This document shows, piece by piece, positions 41,396-50,295 of a DNA stretch of 64,000 bases. Within the stretch, counting starts at the first letter, position 1. Every line of letters starts with the position of its first letter. Both the position numbers and the translations under genes were made by a program. The notes under the pieces were generated by a model. It had not been told where the DNA came from. It searched no databases and saw only the letters and a program-made list of their open reading frames with translations. This stretch comes from Neisseria canis (lineage in GTDB: Bacteria; Pseudomonadota; Gammaproteobacteria; Burkholderiales; Neisseriaceae), in NCBI RefSeq assembly GCF_900636765.1, contig NZ_LR134313.1:1860001-1924000 (forward strand), given 5' to 3'.

Positions 41396-41777
41396 CCAAT
41401 CCCAGATATTGCATAAAGTTCTGTTCTAAACTCAAATATGATTTCAATCGGTCTAAACCATCTTCACATTTGCCATCCAATGCCGTTTGGCACTTTTGAT
41501 AAACCGACTGTTGAAGTTGGAATTCGGTTAAACCCTCCAAGCTGCCGGCTACATCCGGCAGCTTTTTATTTAAGTATTGGTTTGCCAAAATATAAAACTG
41601 TTTTGCCGTCATTAGCACATTTTCACGAGTTGGCGTAATGTTCAATTCTCCCATCATCCGCGAAACAACCTGTGAAAATTCAAAAATGCAGCCGGCCACT
41701 GAGGCAGGTAATATTTCAGACGGCCTTTCGGCTGAAATCCATTCAAAAATTTGTTTTGTTTTATTTTGATTTTGCAT
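41388..41777 (-). CDS. Hypothetical protein, 129 aa
   Basis: The start is set at 41777 (MQNQNKTKQIFEWISAERPS) after GAAAGGAGGTACT. The product is soluble, mostly helical, with no signal peptide or known motif. Palindrome array C lies directly upstream in its leader. It belongs to the minus-strand maintenance block. Function is unknown. Confidence 0.65.
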   Translation of the reverse strand: MQNQNKTKQIFEWISAERPSEILPASVAGCIFEFSQVVSRMMGELNITPTRENVLMTAKQFYILANQYLNKKLPDVAGSLEGLTEFQLQQSVYQKCQTALDGKCEDGLDRLKSYLSLEQNFMQYLGLVT

Positions 41778-41835
41778 AGTACCTCCTTTCAAATCTAATT
41801 GGCTAAGGTGTTCATTCCTAGCACTGTTGCTCAAA

Positions 41836-42070
41836 GTGTGTAGGGGCTACACACCCGGCTGGTGGTTCTCAACTGTGTCCACTGGGCAAACCCGATTGTT
41901 GGTTCTTGTTTCTAACTGTATCCAGTGGATACACCTGTTCGATGGTTTCAAACTGTATCCGGGGGATACACCCGGTTATTGGTTCAAACTGTCCCCAGTG
42001 GGCATATTGACTTCGATCAACCGTCTATCTGTTGTGCCGGCTTTCGCCAAAGTGTGTAGCCCCTACACAC
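41836..42070. repeat. Palindrome array C (6 units)
   Basis: The units are GTGTGTAGGGGCTACACAC (41836), a degenerate GTGTCC unit with GGGCAAAC, GTATCCAGTGGATAC, GTATCCGGGGGATAC, a degenerate GTCCCC unit and GTGTGTAGCCCCTACACAC (42052-42070). The two outer units are the same sequence type in opposite orientation. It fills the 41778-42062 gap and touches the end of the next gene. Confidence 0.8.
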
Positions 42071-42644
42071 CCCAATAACCCGAGCCGGGCAGTTTATTCT
42101 CATCCGGTACCATTAACATGGCTTTTGGCAACATAGATTTTTCCAGGCTGGTAGATTGGAGCAAGTGGGAGTTTAGATTGTGGTATTCAGTCAAGTTATC
42201 GATTTGCGATGAAAGCATTCTCGCGCGTAAGTAAAAATCTTTGCAGCCCTTAAACACCCACATATGCAATATTGTCTCTTCCACCGTAGCCTGCATCTGC
42301 TGGAGCAGAGGTTGCACGTCTTTCCACTGCGTCAGACTTTTATTGCGATAACAGAAACTCAGGTAAGGCAGATAGAATTTTTTACGATCGTAGTGTTTCA
42401 TGTTTTCGGACTTGTTATATTGGTACACGATCTTTAACGATAGGAAGAGGTATTTTCGCTGGAAAAGGTTTTTACACTCTTTCATGAAGGTATCGGCTTC
42501 TTTAATGAGTTGGAGCCACTCGTTTTCCAAACGGTTAATTTGTTGGGGCAGCTCTTCTCCCCCCCTTACCCTTAAAAGGCTTTTATAGCTATCGGAAATA
42601 TAGTGGACACTGAGATCCTGAAAAGTATCGAATTGTCTAGGCAT
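42063..42644 (-). CDS. DUF3158-like ICE maintenance protein, 193 aa
   Basis: The product begins MPRQFDTFQDLSVHYISDSY. It is mostly helical and soluble. The run FYLPYLSFCYRNKSLTQW, then ILHMWVFKGCKDFYLRARMLSSQIDNL resembles the DUF3158 group. Genes of that group lie between PFL_4669-family genes and ssb in integrative conjugative elements, exactly as here. The similarity is weak and context carries much of the call. The ribosome binding site is AAAAGGGGAAAA. Confidence 0.55.
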   Translation of the reverse strand: MPRQFDTFQDLSVHYISDSYKSLLRVRGGEELPQQINRLENEWLQLIKEADTFMKECKNLFQRKYLFLSLKIVYQYNKSENMKHYDRKKFYLPYLSFCYRNKSLTQWKDVQPLLQQMQATVEETILHMWVFKGCKDFYLRARMLSSQIDNLTEYHNLNSHLLQSTSLEKSMLPKAMLMVPDENKLPGSGYWGV

Positions 42645-42669
42645 TTTTCCCCTTTTTTATGTTACTGAC

Positions 42670-42867
42670 TGTGTCCGGGGGACACACCTGTTTGCGGTTT
42701 CAAACTGTGCCCTGGAGGCACACCCGGCTGGTGGTTTTCAACTGTGTCCAGTGGACACACTCGGCTGCTGTTTAAAGTGTATAGGGGCTACACACTTGTC
42801 TGTCGGTTCTCAACCGTATATGGGTGACACACTCAGTGTTAGTTGTAGGTGTATCCCCCGGATACAG
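42670..42867. repeat. Palindrome array D (6 units)
   Basis: There are six palindromes with different arms: GTGTCC/GGACAC twice, GTGCCC/GGCACAC, a GTGTATAG/CTACAC unit, a degenerate GTATAT unit and GTATCC/GGATAC at the end. The symmetric changes between units keep self-complementarity. It fills the 42645-42889 gap. Confidence 0.8.
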
Positions 42868-42889
42868 TCTCAACGAGAACCAGAGTTTG

Positions 42890-44119
42890 TTATTCTCCGG
42901 CATCTGATTTCTGAATACTGTTCTCTTCCACTATCAACCCATGTTTACGGGCGTATTCTATAAGTTGTTGAGTAGCTTCCTGTGAAAATGGATTTTTCAG
43001 GTTTCCGCTTTTCAGTTTGACCTCATAACTGAGAATTTCCGGTGTTAATGGCTCTACCATTTTTGCTTTGACGGCCTGGCTGAGTTTTTCGCCGATTTCA
43101 CCGTCAACGTCGTTCAACAAATCCGGGCATCGACATTTTATTTCTTTTAATGAACGGATTTTCATTGCTCGGTGATACACATTTTGGTTGAATATACGAC
43201 AGGAACTTGAAACGTGTTTTTTCAGTTCGAAAACGGAATCGAACCCGGTTGCTTCTACACTTTCCTCGTTGAGTTCGATTTTCTTGTTCAAGTAAGTGTA
43301 GCAGTAACGCATGAGTTCATCGTACATAGTCAGCAGTTCAAGTAATTGAAAACCCAAGTTAGCTACGCGTACAGGAATTTTTATCGTATCTTTGTTGACA
43401 CGCAGACTGACGTGAATACCTGTCTGATTGATTTTATTCAGTTGGGTTTGCAATATCTGTATTTGTGCTTTCAGGTATTTAATAAGCGTGTCGAGTTCTG
43501 TCTCAATTGCGAGCAAAGCAGCATAGGCGAAGGGATTGTTATTTCGGGCTTCATTCCATATTTGAATGCTGAGCGGAATAACATATTGAATGCCCGCGTA
43601 TCGCTTATGGCCTAATTTTTTATCATTCTTACCCGTCCAAAGACGCACAGCATCTTTGGTATGCAACTCGATGAAATCCTGTTCTTGGTCTGTAAGATTG
43701 CCAACGGCACCGAAGCTCTCGTCTTCGGAAGTGTAAATTTCATAGTTATCGAGATTGATTTGCTCGGGTTTGATTCGAGAGCGTAGGCGGCCATTCGAGT
43801 GGTTGCGGTGAATATGCCTACGAAGCAGCATAGAGTGGTATTTAAAGTTTTGAACACTGGCGTAATTTTCGTCGTCTTCGGAGACATACACGGCACCAGT
43901 TGCCAAAATGCCCAGTCTTTCTTTCTCTCCCTGCCAATCATAGCGGTCACTAAAATAAGATTTATCAGTTGTCGGGAACTCGGTAGTTGTTCCGCGAATG
44001 CCGGCATTCATGCCGGTATCGGCTCCGGCTTTAATAGAACGAGCTTGAATAATGATTTGTTGTTTTACCAAACGGCGGTCCCATTTGGAAACTGGCTGCT
44101 CTACATTTGCTCCGGTCAT
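42890..44119 (-). CDS. Integrative conjugative element protein, PFL_4669 (TIGR03761) family
   Basis: The start is set at 44119 (MTGANVEQPVSKWDRRLVKQ), which has TATAGGAGAAC upstream. The 409-residue product has IELHTKDAVRLWTGK, then PLSIQIWNEARNNNPFAYAALLAIETEL and ANLGFQLLELLTMYDELMRYCYTYL, which is the conserved core of this family. Its members occur in the parA-parB-DUF2857-ssb-topB block of integrative elements and GGI. The role is thought to be in element maintenance or replication. Array E lies directly upstream. Confidence 0.8.
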   Translation of the reverse strand: MTGANVEQPVSKWDRRLVKQQIIIQARSIKAGADTGMNAGIRGTTTEFPTTDKSYFSDRYDWQGEKERLGILATGAVYVSEDDENYASVQNFKYHSMLLRRHIHRNHSNGRLRSRIKPEQINLDNYEIYTSEDESFGAVGNLTDQEQDFIELHTKDAVRLWTGKNDKKLGHKRYAGIQYVIPLSIQIWNEARNNNPFAYAALLAIETELDTLIKYLKAQIQILQTQLNKINQTGIHVSLRVNKDTIKIPVRVANLGFQLLELLTMYDELMRYCYTYLNKKIELNEESVEATGFDSVFELKKHVSSSCRIFNQNVYHRAMKIRSLKEIKCRCPDLLNDVDGEIGEKLSQAVKAKMVEPLTPEILSYEVKLKSGNLKNPFSQEATQQLIEYARKHGLIVEENSIQKSDAGE

Positions 44120-44152
44120 AGTAGTTCTCCTATAAGTAATTGGGGTTATCAA

Positions 44153-44528
44153 GTGTGTAGGGGCTACACACTTGGCTGGTTGGTTTCAACTGTGTCCGGG
44201 GGACACACTTGGCTGGTTGGTTTCAACTGTGTCCGGGGGACACACTTGGCTGGTTGGTTTCAACTGTGTCCGGGGGACACACTTGGCTGGTTGGTTCCAG
44301 CTGTGTCCGGGGGACACACTTGGCTGGTTGGTTTCAACTGTGTCCGGGGGACACACTTGGCTGGTTGGTTTCAACTGTGTCCGGGGGACACACTTGGCTG
44401 GTTGGTTCCAGCTGTGTCCGGGGGACACACTTGGCTGGTTGGTTTCAACTGTGTCCGGGGGACACACCCGGCTGTTGGTTCCGACTGTATCCAGTGGATA
44501 CACCTACAACTGTGTCTGCGGAGCACAC
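44153..44528. repeat. Palindrome array E with eight 37-bp tandem units
   Basis: It opens with GTGTGTAGGGGCTACACAC (44153). Eight near-identical 37-bp units start at 44191 and end before 44486, each with TGTGTCCGGGGGACACAC plus a conserved TTGGCTGGTTGG spacer. Two diverged palindromes (44486, 44511) close the array. The spacers are repeated and not unique. The gap 44120-44536 contains nothing else. Confidence 0.9.
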
Positions 44529-44536
44529 CGTTCCAA

Positions 44537-46228
44537 TTACTTTTTGTGTTGTTGCGATGATGTATTTCTTTTTAAATATTCACGTAATGCAGCTCTGCTT
44601 TCTTCAGCGGTTTGTAGGCAGTTTTCTTCTTCGCTAAATTTTTGTCTAAGACTGTTTTCGTAGTTAGCCCTGTTGCGCTCTGCGGTTTCACGTTGCCGAC
44701 GATATTGCTTGGCTCTAGTGGGTTCAAACTCACCCTTTGCCGCATTTTTAGTAATTCCGACAATGTACGATAAAGGGTTTTTGATGTTTTTTCCCCCAGC
44801 TCCGGTTTCATCCAAAATCTGCTGATAAGTTTCCAAATCAGCGTTAGGCAAATACTGGTTGAATATTTTGATCACCGAAGATTTGTCTTCGGGGTGGATA
44901 TTTGGTGGAAACACTAAACCTGAAAATCTACCGACAGCCACAAATGGTCGTGCTTGGTGTTCTTGGTTTAAACATTCGTCAACAACTACTACAACATCAT
45001 TGCGACCGTTCTCGGAATGTTCGGATTGTTCATGGCTGTTTGTAGTTGTTGTAATAGAAAAAACCGTAGGTTTTTTATATATAAGGGAGTTGCAGGATTC
45101 AGCACTTGCCAAACCCGAAGATGCAGGATTCAGCATTTGTGAGTTGCAGGATTCAGCACTTGCCAAACCCGAAGATGCAGGATTCAGCATTTGTGAGTTG
45201 CAGGATTCAGCACTTGCCAAACCCGAAGATGCAGGATTCAGCATTTGTGAGTTGCAGGATTCAGCACTTGCCAAACCCGAAGATGCAGGATTCAGCACTT
45301 GCGGAGTTGCAGGTTTAGCAATGTTGCCGCAGTTTTCAGAAAAGGCTGATTGCGGCAGTAAGGACTGTTGCTGCATTTCCGGATGAGCAGCATGTGGTTT
45401 AACCGATTGGTTCAGTTTCGGAAGGCGCACACGTTGTTTCAACAACTGCATCAGCAGCAGCCCGTCCGGGTGCGTAAAGATGCGTGCATTGCGAAGATAG
45501 TGTGCTTCAACAATCAAACCATGATGCTTCAAAAATTTACGGGCGCGATTTTGAGTGGTGCGAGTGATAAAGGTGCGGTTTTCCCACTCGAGCATAGTAG
45601 CGGTACTGAACAACCGTTGCCGTTTAAACAGCTTTGATGTTTCGGAACCGTTCTTGGCACAGTTGTATAAGATATCGCTGAGCATGATGGCTATATAAAT
45701 ATCGCCGGTCATCTGAACGAGAGACATGTGGTAAACCACGGAATCGCTGAAATAGATGCGGAAAAAATCCAATTCCTGTTTGCGCCAGTCTTCCAAGGTA
45801 ATTTGGGACATATTCTGAACACCAAAGTGGGCGCAGACGGCCTTGCAAATTGCGTCAATATTGATCTTGAATGCAAGATTGCGGCCTTGGCCAAAAAAAC
45901 CGGTTTGAATAAATCCTAGCTTTTTGAGATCATCCTTGCATTTACGCTGCTCTGTTTTAGTCAGGCCTGTTTCATATTCCGTCTGTTGGATGCTTTTAAA
46001 AATCCAGCCATCCCATTGTTCCACTTCGGTTCCGACGCGCAGCCAATAAAGCAACTGCGACAGGAAGGCAGCGGTTTTAATGTCATTACCGGTAATTTGG
46101 ATCAAACTGCGGTGAATGGATACGCGCCGTCCTGCCTGCAACATTTTCCAGCATTGCATGAGCGTTTTGTTGTATTCTTCCGGAGACATTACCGCAGTCG
46201 GACTGAATGTATTCTTGGTGGGAAACAT
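44537..46228 (-). CDS. Replication-initiator-like winged-helix protein with internal repeats
   Basis: The 563-residue product starts at MFPTKNTFSP. Two winged-helix-like halves are visible in the first 280 residues (SIHRSLIQITGNDIKTAAFLSQLLYW; VYHMSLVQMTGDIYIAIMLSDILYN). Related modules occur in plasmid and phage replication proteins. Residues about 310-390 consist of four 18-residue repeats (NPASSGLASAESCNSQML) encoded by 54-bp DNA repeats. A charged C-terminus (ENSLRQKFSEEENCLQTAEE) is probably coiled coil. The neighbouring 46241 gene encodes a shorter relative. Confidence 0.65.
   Translation of the reverse strand: MFPTKNTFSPTAVMSPEEYNKTLMQCWKMLQAGRRVSIHRSLIQITGNDIKTAAFLSQLLYWLRVGTEVEQWDGWIFKSIQQTEYETGLTKTEQRKCKDDLKKLGFIQTGFFGQGRNLAFKINIDAICKAVCAHFGVQNMSQITLEDWRKQELDFFRIYFSDSVVYHMSLVQMTGDIYIAIMLSDILYNCAKNGSETSKLFKRQRLFSTATMLEWENRTFITRTTQNRARKFLKHHGLIVEAHYLRNARIFTHPDGLLLMQLLKQRVRLPKLNQSVKPHAAHPEMQQQSLLPQSAFSENCGNIAKPATPQVLNPASSGLASAESCNSQMLNPASSGLASAESCNSQMLNPASSGLASAESCNSQMLNPASSGLASAESCNSLIYKKPTVFSITTTTNSHEQSEHSENGRNDVVVVVDECLNQEHQARPFVAVGRFSGLVFPPNIHPEDKSSVIKIFNQYLPNADLETYQQILDETGAGGKNIKNPLSYIVGITKNAAKGEFEPTRAKQYRRQRETAERNRANYENSLRQKFSEEENCLQTAEESRAALREYLKRNTSSQQHKK
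45087..45302. repeat. Four 54-bp coding tandem repeats
   Basis: Units start at 45087, 45141, 45195 and 45249. Each is 54 bp and nearly identical, followed by a partial copy. The 14-mer TGCAGGATTCAGCA occurs twice per unit. The length keeps the reading frame, so copy number can change without breaking the gene. Confidence 0.9.
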
Positions 46229-46240
46229 CCTGTATAACCC

Positions 46241-46978
46241 TTATACATACTCATGGACGTAGGCGTAAGTCAGTTCACCGTAGGCTTTGTAATTAATACG
46301 ATAACGAAGCATATTGAGTTCTTTTATTAAAACAACCTGCAATAATTCAAGGCTTGAAAGCTTTTTTATAGAGTTATATTGCTCAATTTCTGAATAACCT
46401 GATAGATTATTCTTCTGCTCGCTATCATGATCCTGCCAAGTGCTAAAATTCCCGGAAGCATCAAGGCTGTTCTGCTCCTGTAAATCACGGATACTCATAT
46501 GAAACTTGATCGTTGAAAAAATCAACACATCAGTCATATTCATTCCCTTATCCAACATGGCAGCCGCCGTAATACGGTCTACCGGGATTAGTGGAGCATT
46601 GTTTGAAATCTCGCCATGGGCGTCGGAAAAAGCTTTTTCATCCAAGGAGTAGGAGACCACACCGGATTTTCTGCTGCTTTTCAAATATCCGAGCTTTTTT
46701 AGCAACCTGCGGATAGTGTGCCAACGTGCCATACTGAAGCCGAATTGATGCGACATATCATCATCATTCAATTCGATGCTTTCGCCGTAACGGCAATGGC
46801 TGACAAACCATGACAGCCAATAAGCGGCATAGGTGTCACCAACCAATTGTGCATAGGATGGCTGGTACAGGATTTCTTTTTCAAAAAGCAAACCGAGTAG
46901 GGCATTGGCGTGAATACCCTGATCCTCTGCGCTCAGCTGGGGATATTGAAAAAGTGACAAATTCATTTCTTCTTCCAT
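46241..46978 (-). CDS. Winged-helix replication-like protein, 245 aa
   Basis: The pattern YQPSYAQLVGDTYAAYWLSWFVSH, then FGFSMARWHTIRRLLKKLGYLKSS matches the first half of the 44537 product (SLIQITGNDIKTAAFLSQLL, TKTEQRKCKDDLKKLGFIQT). I infer paralogues with winged-helix DNA-binding folds. The second half repeats the theme (PVDRITAAAMLDKGMNMTDVLIFSTIKFHM). It is tightly packed between the 44537 gene and the DUF2857-like gene, in the slot where such elements carry replication genes. The start may be the fifth codon (MNLSLF), better placed after GGAAGA. Confidence 0.6.
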   Translation of the reverse strand: MEEEMNLSLFQYPQLSAEDQGIHANALLGLLFEKEILYQPSYAQLVGDTYAAYWLSWFVSHCRYGESIELNDDDMSHQFGFSMARWHTIRRLLKKLGYLKSSRKSGVVSYSLDEKAFSDAHGEISNNAPLIPVDRITAAAMLDKGMNMTDVLIFSTIKFHMSIRDLQEQNSLDASGNFSTWQDHDSEQKNNLSGYSEIEQYNSIKKLSSLELLQVVLIKELNMLRYRINYKAYGELTYAYVHEYV

Positions 46979-46980
46979 AT

Positions 46981-47610
46981 TTATTTCTCAAGCGTCGCGG
47001 GATACAGCATACTCAGATCGTAATTGGGGAATGCTTCCTGTAACTGTCTCAATCGGTTATATTGATTGAGTTCGACTTTAACGACGGCCTTCCAAAAATT
47101 GATGACATCCAGCTTCACTTCCTCCGGCAAAGCCCTATTTCTGCCTACTTTTACAGGACAGCCAGTGTCATAACGGATTTTTTTAATCTCCAGTTCGCTG
47201 ACTCTTGTACAAGTTTCGCGGATACAGGCATTTGATGCGCCGTTGCGGACAAGCCAGCGTGCCTCATCAAGTTGCTTTTGATGTTTTTTCTTCAGCAACT
47301 CGTCTTCTTCGAGGATCTGCTGAATAGTTTGCATATGGTATAAAACGCTTATGGCCTTTGATTTAGCGATTTGCGGATACAGTTTTGCCTTTTCATCGGC
47401 GCTCATTTCGCCAAGCTTGGTGAAAACATCCCTATATTTCTTAGGCGTAAGCGGATTCAGGCTCTCTATGTCTTTTGTTGTTGGTTTGGCCAATATATCC
47501 AAAAGCATACGGGTCAATTCAGCCTCATTTTGGATTTGAATTTGATGTTGGTTCCCGGCTTGATTTTGCTTGCTGTGTATGGCAACTACAATGTTGTTAT
47601 TTTCCATCAT
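46981..47610 (-). CDS. DUF2857-like protein, 209 aa
   Basis: The product begins MMENNNIVVAIHSKQN. The C-terminal part ARWLVRNGASNACIRETCTRVSELEIKKIR, then GRNRALPEEVKLDVINFWKA follows the DUF2857 pattern: a helix, a GAS motif, a helix-turn-helix-like stretch and a final W. In integrative elements DUF2857 genes sit right after parB, which is the case here. A transcriptional or partition accessory role is assumed for the family. Confidence 0.65.
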   Translation of the reverse strand: MMENNNIVVAIHSKQNQAGNQHQIQIQNEAELTRMLLDILAKPTTKDIESLNPLTPKKYRDVFTKLGEMSADEKAKLYPQIAKSKAISVLYHMQTIQQILEEDELLKKKHQKQLDEARWLVRNGASNACIRETCTRVSELEIKKIRYDTGCPVKVGRNRALPEEVKLDVINFWKAVVKVELNQYNRLRQLQEAFPNYDLSMLYPATLEK

Positions 47611-47644
47611 GATTTTTCTCCCAATTACTCGTTTTTATAATGGC

Positions 47645-49336
47645 TCAATTGGCATCGGCTTCCATGTAATCGATATTGTCTCCGCCATTTGCTTCTAGCT
47701 CTGCGCAAAAACGAAGAAAATCCGTATAGGCCGACAACGCAGCTTGCTCTGTGGTCACGAACTCAAAAAACAGCCATTGAGAACGTTCTTTATACATTGC
47801 AAAATTGAGAATACCGTTGAACGTTTGTTCTTTAGTAATTTCGGAGGCTCGGTTTTCTTTGAATAATTGTCCTTGAATTCCGGGTTTATCAAATGGATTG
47901 TGATTATTGGGTAACGTTTGAAAACCATCCCATAATGCCTCTTCGGAGCTGATTACCCACAGATAGTGGTAAACTGCTCCCGCAGCAGGATGTAGGCAAT
48001 TGATATACCCATTTAAAATTTCGGGATTGAAGTTGCTGGCCAAAGGTTCTTGATTGCAGTTGGGCAACCCGAGTAAAAAGCCATAAGGCATATTCGGGTC
48101 TATAATCAGGTACTTCTCCAAGTTGACACATTCGAGCAGACGTCTGACCGAAGTAATCAGGTCTTCCTGAATAGCATCACGTGTGCGCTCTAATCTGATA
48201 TCGGAATGAATATCCGGCGTGGTGTCGTTTTCTCTAGGAGAAGTGGGATTGCCAGGGATGATTGTGCCGCCAGCCGGATCGACCGGCTGCCGACCCACGC
48301 TGTCGCTCTGAAGCTCGTCTGTTCCTGAATAGATGTTGCGTTTATCATCATCCAGGCCGTCTGAATTTGCAGCATTTTCGGATTTTGAAGTTGCAGCAGG
48401 TCTAAGCTTTGGTTCAGTTTTTTTTGGCTCAGTTTTTTCTTGTGACAACTGTTGGGGCGGAGGGGTAGAGGGAGGTGTTTTTGATTCACTGCCCATATCT
48501 TTGATGTCAAATTCTGCTGCAAAGCGTTCATTAATGAATTGCTGCAAAGCAGGAACATCCAAATCTGTTACATCTGTTTGATCCATCGCCCACTGGGACA
48601 AAGCTTCATCCCAAAACACCTCAAACAGTGCTTCACTATCGATATCTGAAACTTGAGAGATTTTTTTCAGACTGTTGTATTGTTTGCGTAAATCAAGTGT
48701 TTTTTGGATAGAGAGATAAAAGCATATGTCATTCAGCGCACTGAGTTTTTCGTATGCGAATATATATGAACCGAGTTTCGAAAAAGATACCTTGATACCT
48801 TTTTCAGCTAGTTTTTCTTCCAACAGACGCAGTCCGAGGGTTTCTCCATGCTCCTGCTCTAAGACTTCTTTGCCTTTGGCGTACATACATGCCTTATCCC
48901 AAAAATACATATCTGCACGCAGTTCGTTCTCAACGACGTGCGCAAACAGGATATGGCTTTCTGAGAGGTATTCGACATAGATACATGGTATTTGAGCAAA
49001 CCGGGAATCACCTGTTTCTTCGTACAATTCTTTAACGATTTTCAACCGTGTATTACCACCATGGGCCAACACATAGCATTCTGCATCCGGCCGCTTAGTG
49101 ATATGGACGGGCTGCTGCACCCCTGTTGCACGGATAGACTCCTTGATTTGGTGGTATATTTCCGGGTCATGGATGTGCCGGGGATTATCTTCAAAAAAAT
49201 CAATCTCGGACACAGGCACAGTCATAGAAAAGCCAGAGGGCAGGGTAGGGGTTTTACCTATATCCATTTTTGACTGAGACGGGTTTGTAGCCAATATACT
49301 GGCTGCAACAACACCCGTATTGAGCTTGTTAGTCAT
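47645..49336 (-). CDS. parB: ParB-family partition protein
   Basis: The start is set at 49336 (MTNKLNTGVVAASILATNPS), preceded by AAGGAGG inside the end of parA and overlapping it by 8 bases. The 563-residue product has the ParB/Srx domain (FEDNPRHIHDPEIYHQIKES, then YVLAHGGNTRLKIVKEL, about 45-110) and a helix-turn-helix-rich centre. A Pro/Lys-rich linker and a C-terminal extension follow, similar to the long ParB of ICE-type elements. It should bind centromere-like sites on the element; the palindrome arrays are candidates. Confidence 0.88.
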   Translation of the reverse strand: MTNKLNTGVVAASILATNPSQSKMDIGKTPTLPSGFSMTVPVSEIDFFEDNPRHIHDPEIYHQIKESIRATGVQQPVHITKRPDAECYVLAHGGNTRLKIVKELYEETGDSRFAQIPCIYVEYLSESHILFAHVVENELRADMYFWDKACMYAKGKEVLEQEHGETLGLRLLEEKLAEKGIKVSFSKLGSYIFAYEKLSALNDICFYLSIQKTLDLRKQYNSLKKISQVSDIDSEALFEVFWDEALSQWAMDQTDVTDLDVPALQQFINERFAAEFDIKDMGSESKTPPSTPPPQQLSQEKTEPKKTEPKLRPAATSKSENAANSDGLDDDKRNIYSGTDELQSDSVGRQPVDPAGGTIIPGNPTSPRENDTTPDIHSDIRLERTRDAIQEDLITSVRRLLECVNLEKYLIIDPNMPYGFLLGLPNCNQEPLASNFNPEILNGYINCLHPAAGAVYHYLWVISSEEALWDGFQTLPNNHNPFDKPGIQGQLFKENRASEITKEQTFNGILNFAMYKERSQWLFFEFVTTEQAALSAYTDFLRFCAELEANGGDNIDYMEADAN

Positions 49337-50231
49337 GAGTGTCCTCCTTATCCGCATTCTCGGGATTGACATACTCAGGCAACAAGTTGCTCAATTCATT
49401 GAAAAACTTAGGTTTATTATCGATGCCAAACAACTCATGAACCAAATCAAGCATGATTTGTAACGCCGGTTCACTTTTACCCGGGTGTTCGCGCTCGATG
49501 CAATGAACAGGTGTTTGCAGTGTGGCAGCTTCCTTAAAAGCTTTTTGGGCTGGTATAATAGTGTTCAATAATTTTTGATTTCCATCCAAGAAGTTGACTT
49601 TAAAATAATTTTTAACTTCCTCGGAAATCATACGAGAATCGCGGGTACGATCTTGTGCGTATATGAGTGCCTTCATTGGAGGCACTTTTAAATTCATCAC
49701 GGCACTATGACGGATACGGTTTAAAGACTCTTGGGTGCCGCTAATAAATTCGCGGACACTCAGAACATCCGGCTTAATGGGGGTCAGTAAAACCGTTGAT
49801 GCCAATGCGACAGCGTCCTGAACGGGGCCAACTGCACCTTGCGTGTCAAATAAAATGAAATCATAAGACTTATCAAAAAACGGCATGACGAGCTTAGACA
49901 TCACCAAAAAAGCACGGTCGATACGTTCATCAACGCGGCGACGTACGTCATCTTTAAAGTCGTTGGATAAGATAATGTCTAAATTTGGAAATACCGTCTT
50001 GGAAATAACGGACCGCATCAACTCGGTAGAATTTTCACCCAAAAGAAACTCTACAATGCCATTAGGCGCTTTGTGATGCAGTTTGAAATATTTTGAAACT
50101 GATGCCTGTGGATCAGCATCAATAATCAGGACACGGAAACCCATGTCTGCAAGAATGGCACCGAGGTTAGACACAATAGTAGTTTTTCCGATACCGCCTT
50201 TGGTACCGATTACACCGATTGAAACGGACAT
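49329..50231 (-). CDS. parA: ParA-family partition ATPase
   Basis: The 300-residue Walker-type ATPase has the deviant Walker A KGGIGKTT (11-18) with the signature lysine, then LIIDADPQASVSKYF and FILFDTQGAVGPVQDAV. Together with ParB it would keep the excised or replicating element in daughter cells. The gene is the outermost of the element, ending 65 bases from the dif-like site. The GAAAGG ribosome binding site is present. Confidence 0.93.
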   Translation of the reverse strand: MSVSIGVIGTKGGIGKTTIVSNLGAILADMGFRVLIIDADPQASVSKYFKLHHKAPNGIVEFLLGENSTELMRSVISKTVFPNLDIILSNDFKDDVRRRVDERIDRAFLVMSKLVMPFFDKSYDFILFDTQGAVGPVQDAVALASTVLLTPIKPDVLSVREFISGTQESLNRIRHSAVMNLKVPPMKALIYAQDRTRDSRMISEEVKNYFKVNFLDGNQKLLNTIIPAQKAFKEAATLQTPVHCIEREHPGKSEPALQIMLDLVHELFGIDNKPKFFNELSNLLPEYVNPENADKEDTHD

Positions 50232-50295
50232 AATGAAACCTTTCGCAAAATAAAAATCCCATATCTGACTATTTCTCTCGGTACAACACTACTCA

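Noticed and set aside
44191..44486. CRISPR array suggested by regular 37-bp repeats
   Set aside because: The spacers are repeated along with the palindromes, no unique spacers exist, and there are no cas genes. It is a tandem repeat.
44172..44663. Long open frames across array E on both strands
   Set aside because: They are produced by the repeat period: proteins made only of repeated GWFQLCPGDT-like units, in several frames and both strands, with no ribosome binding sites.
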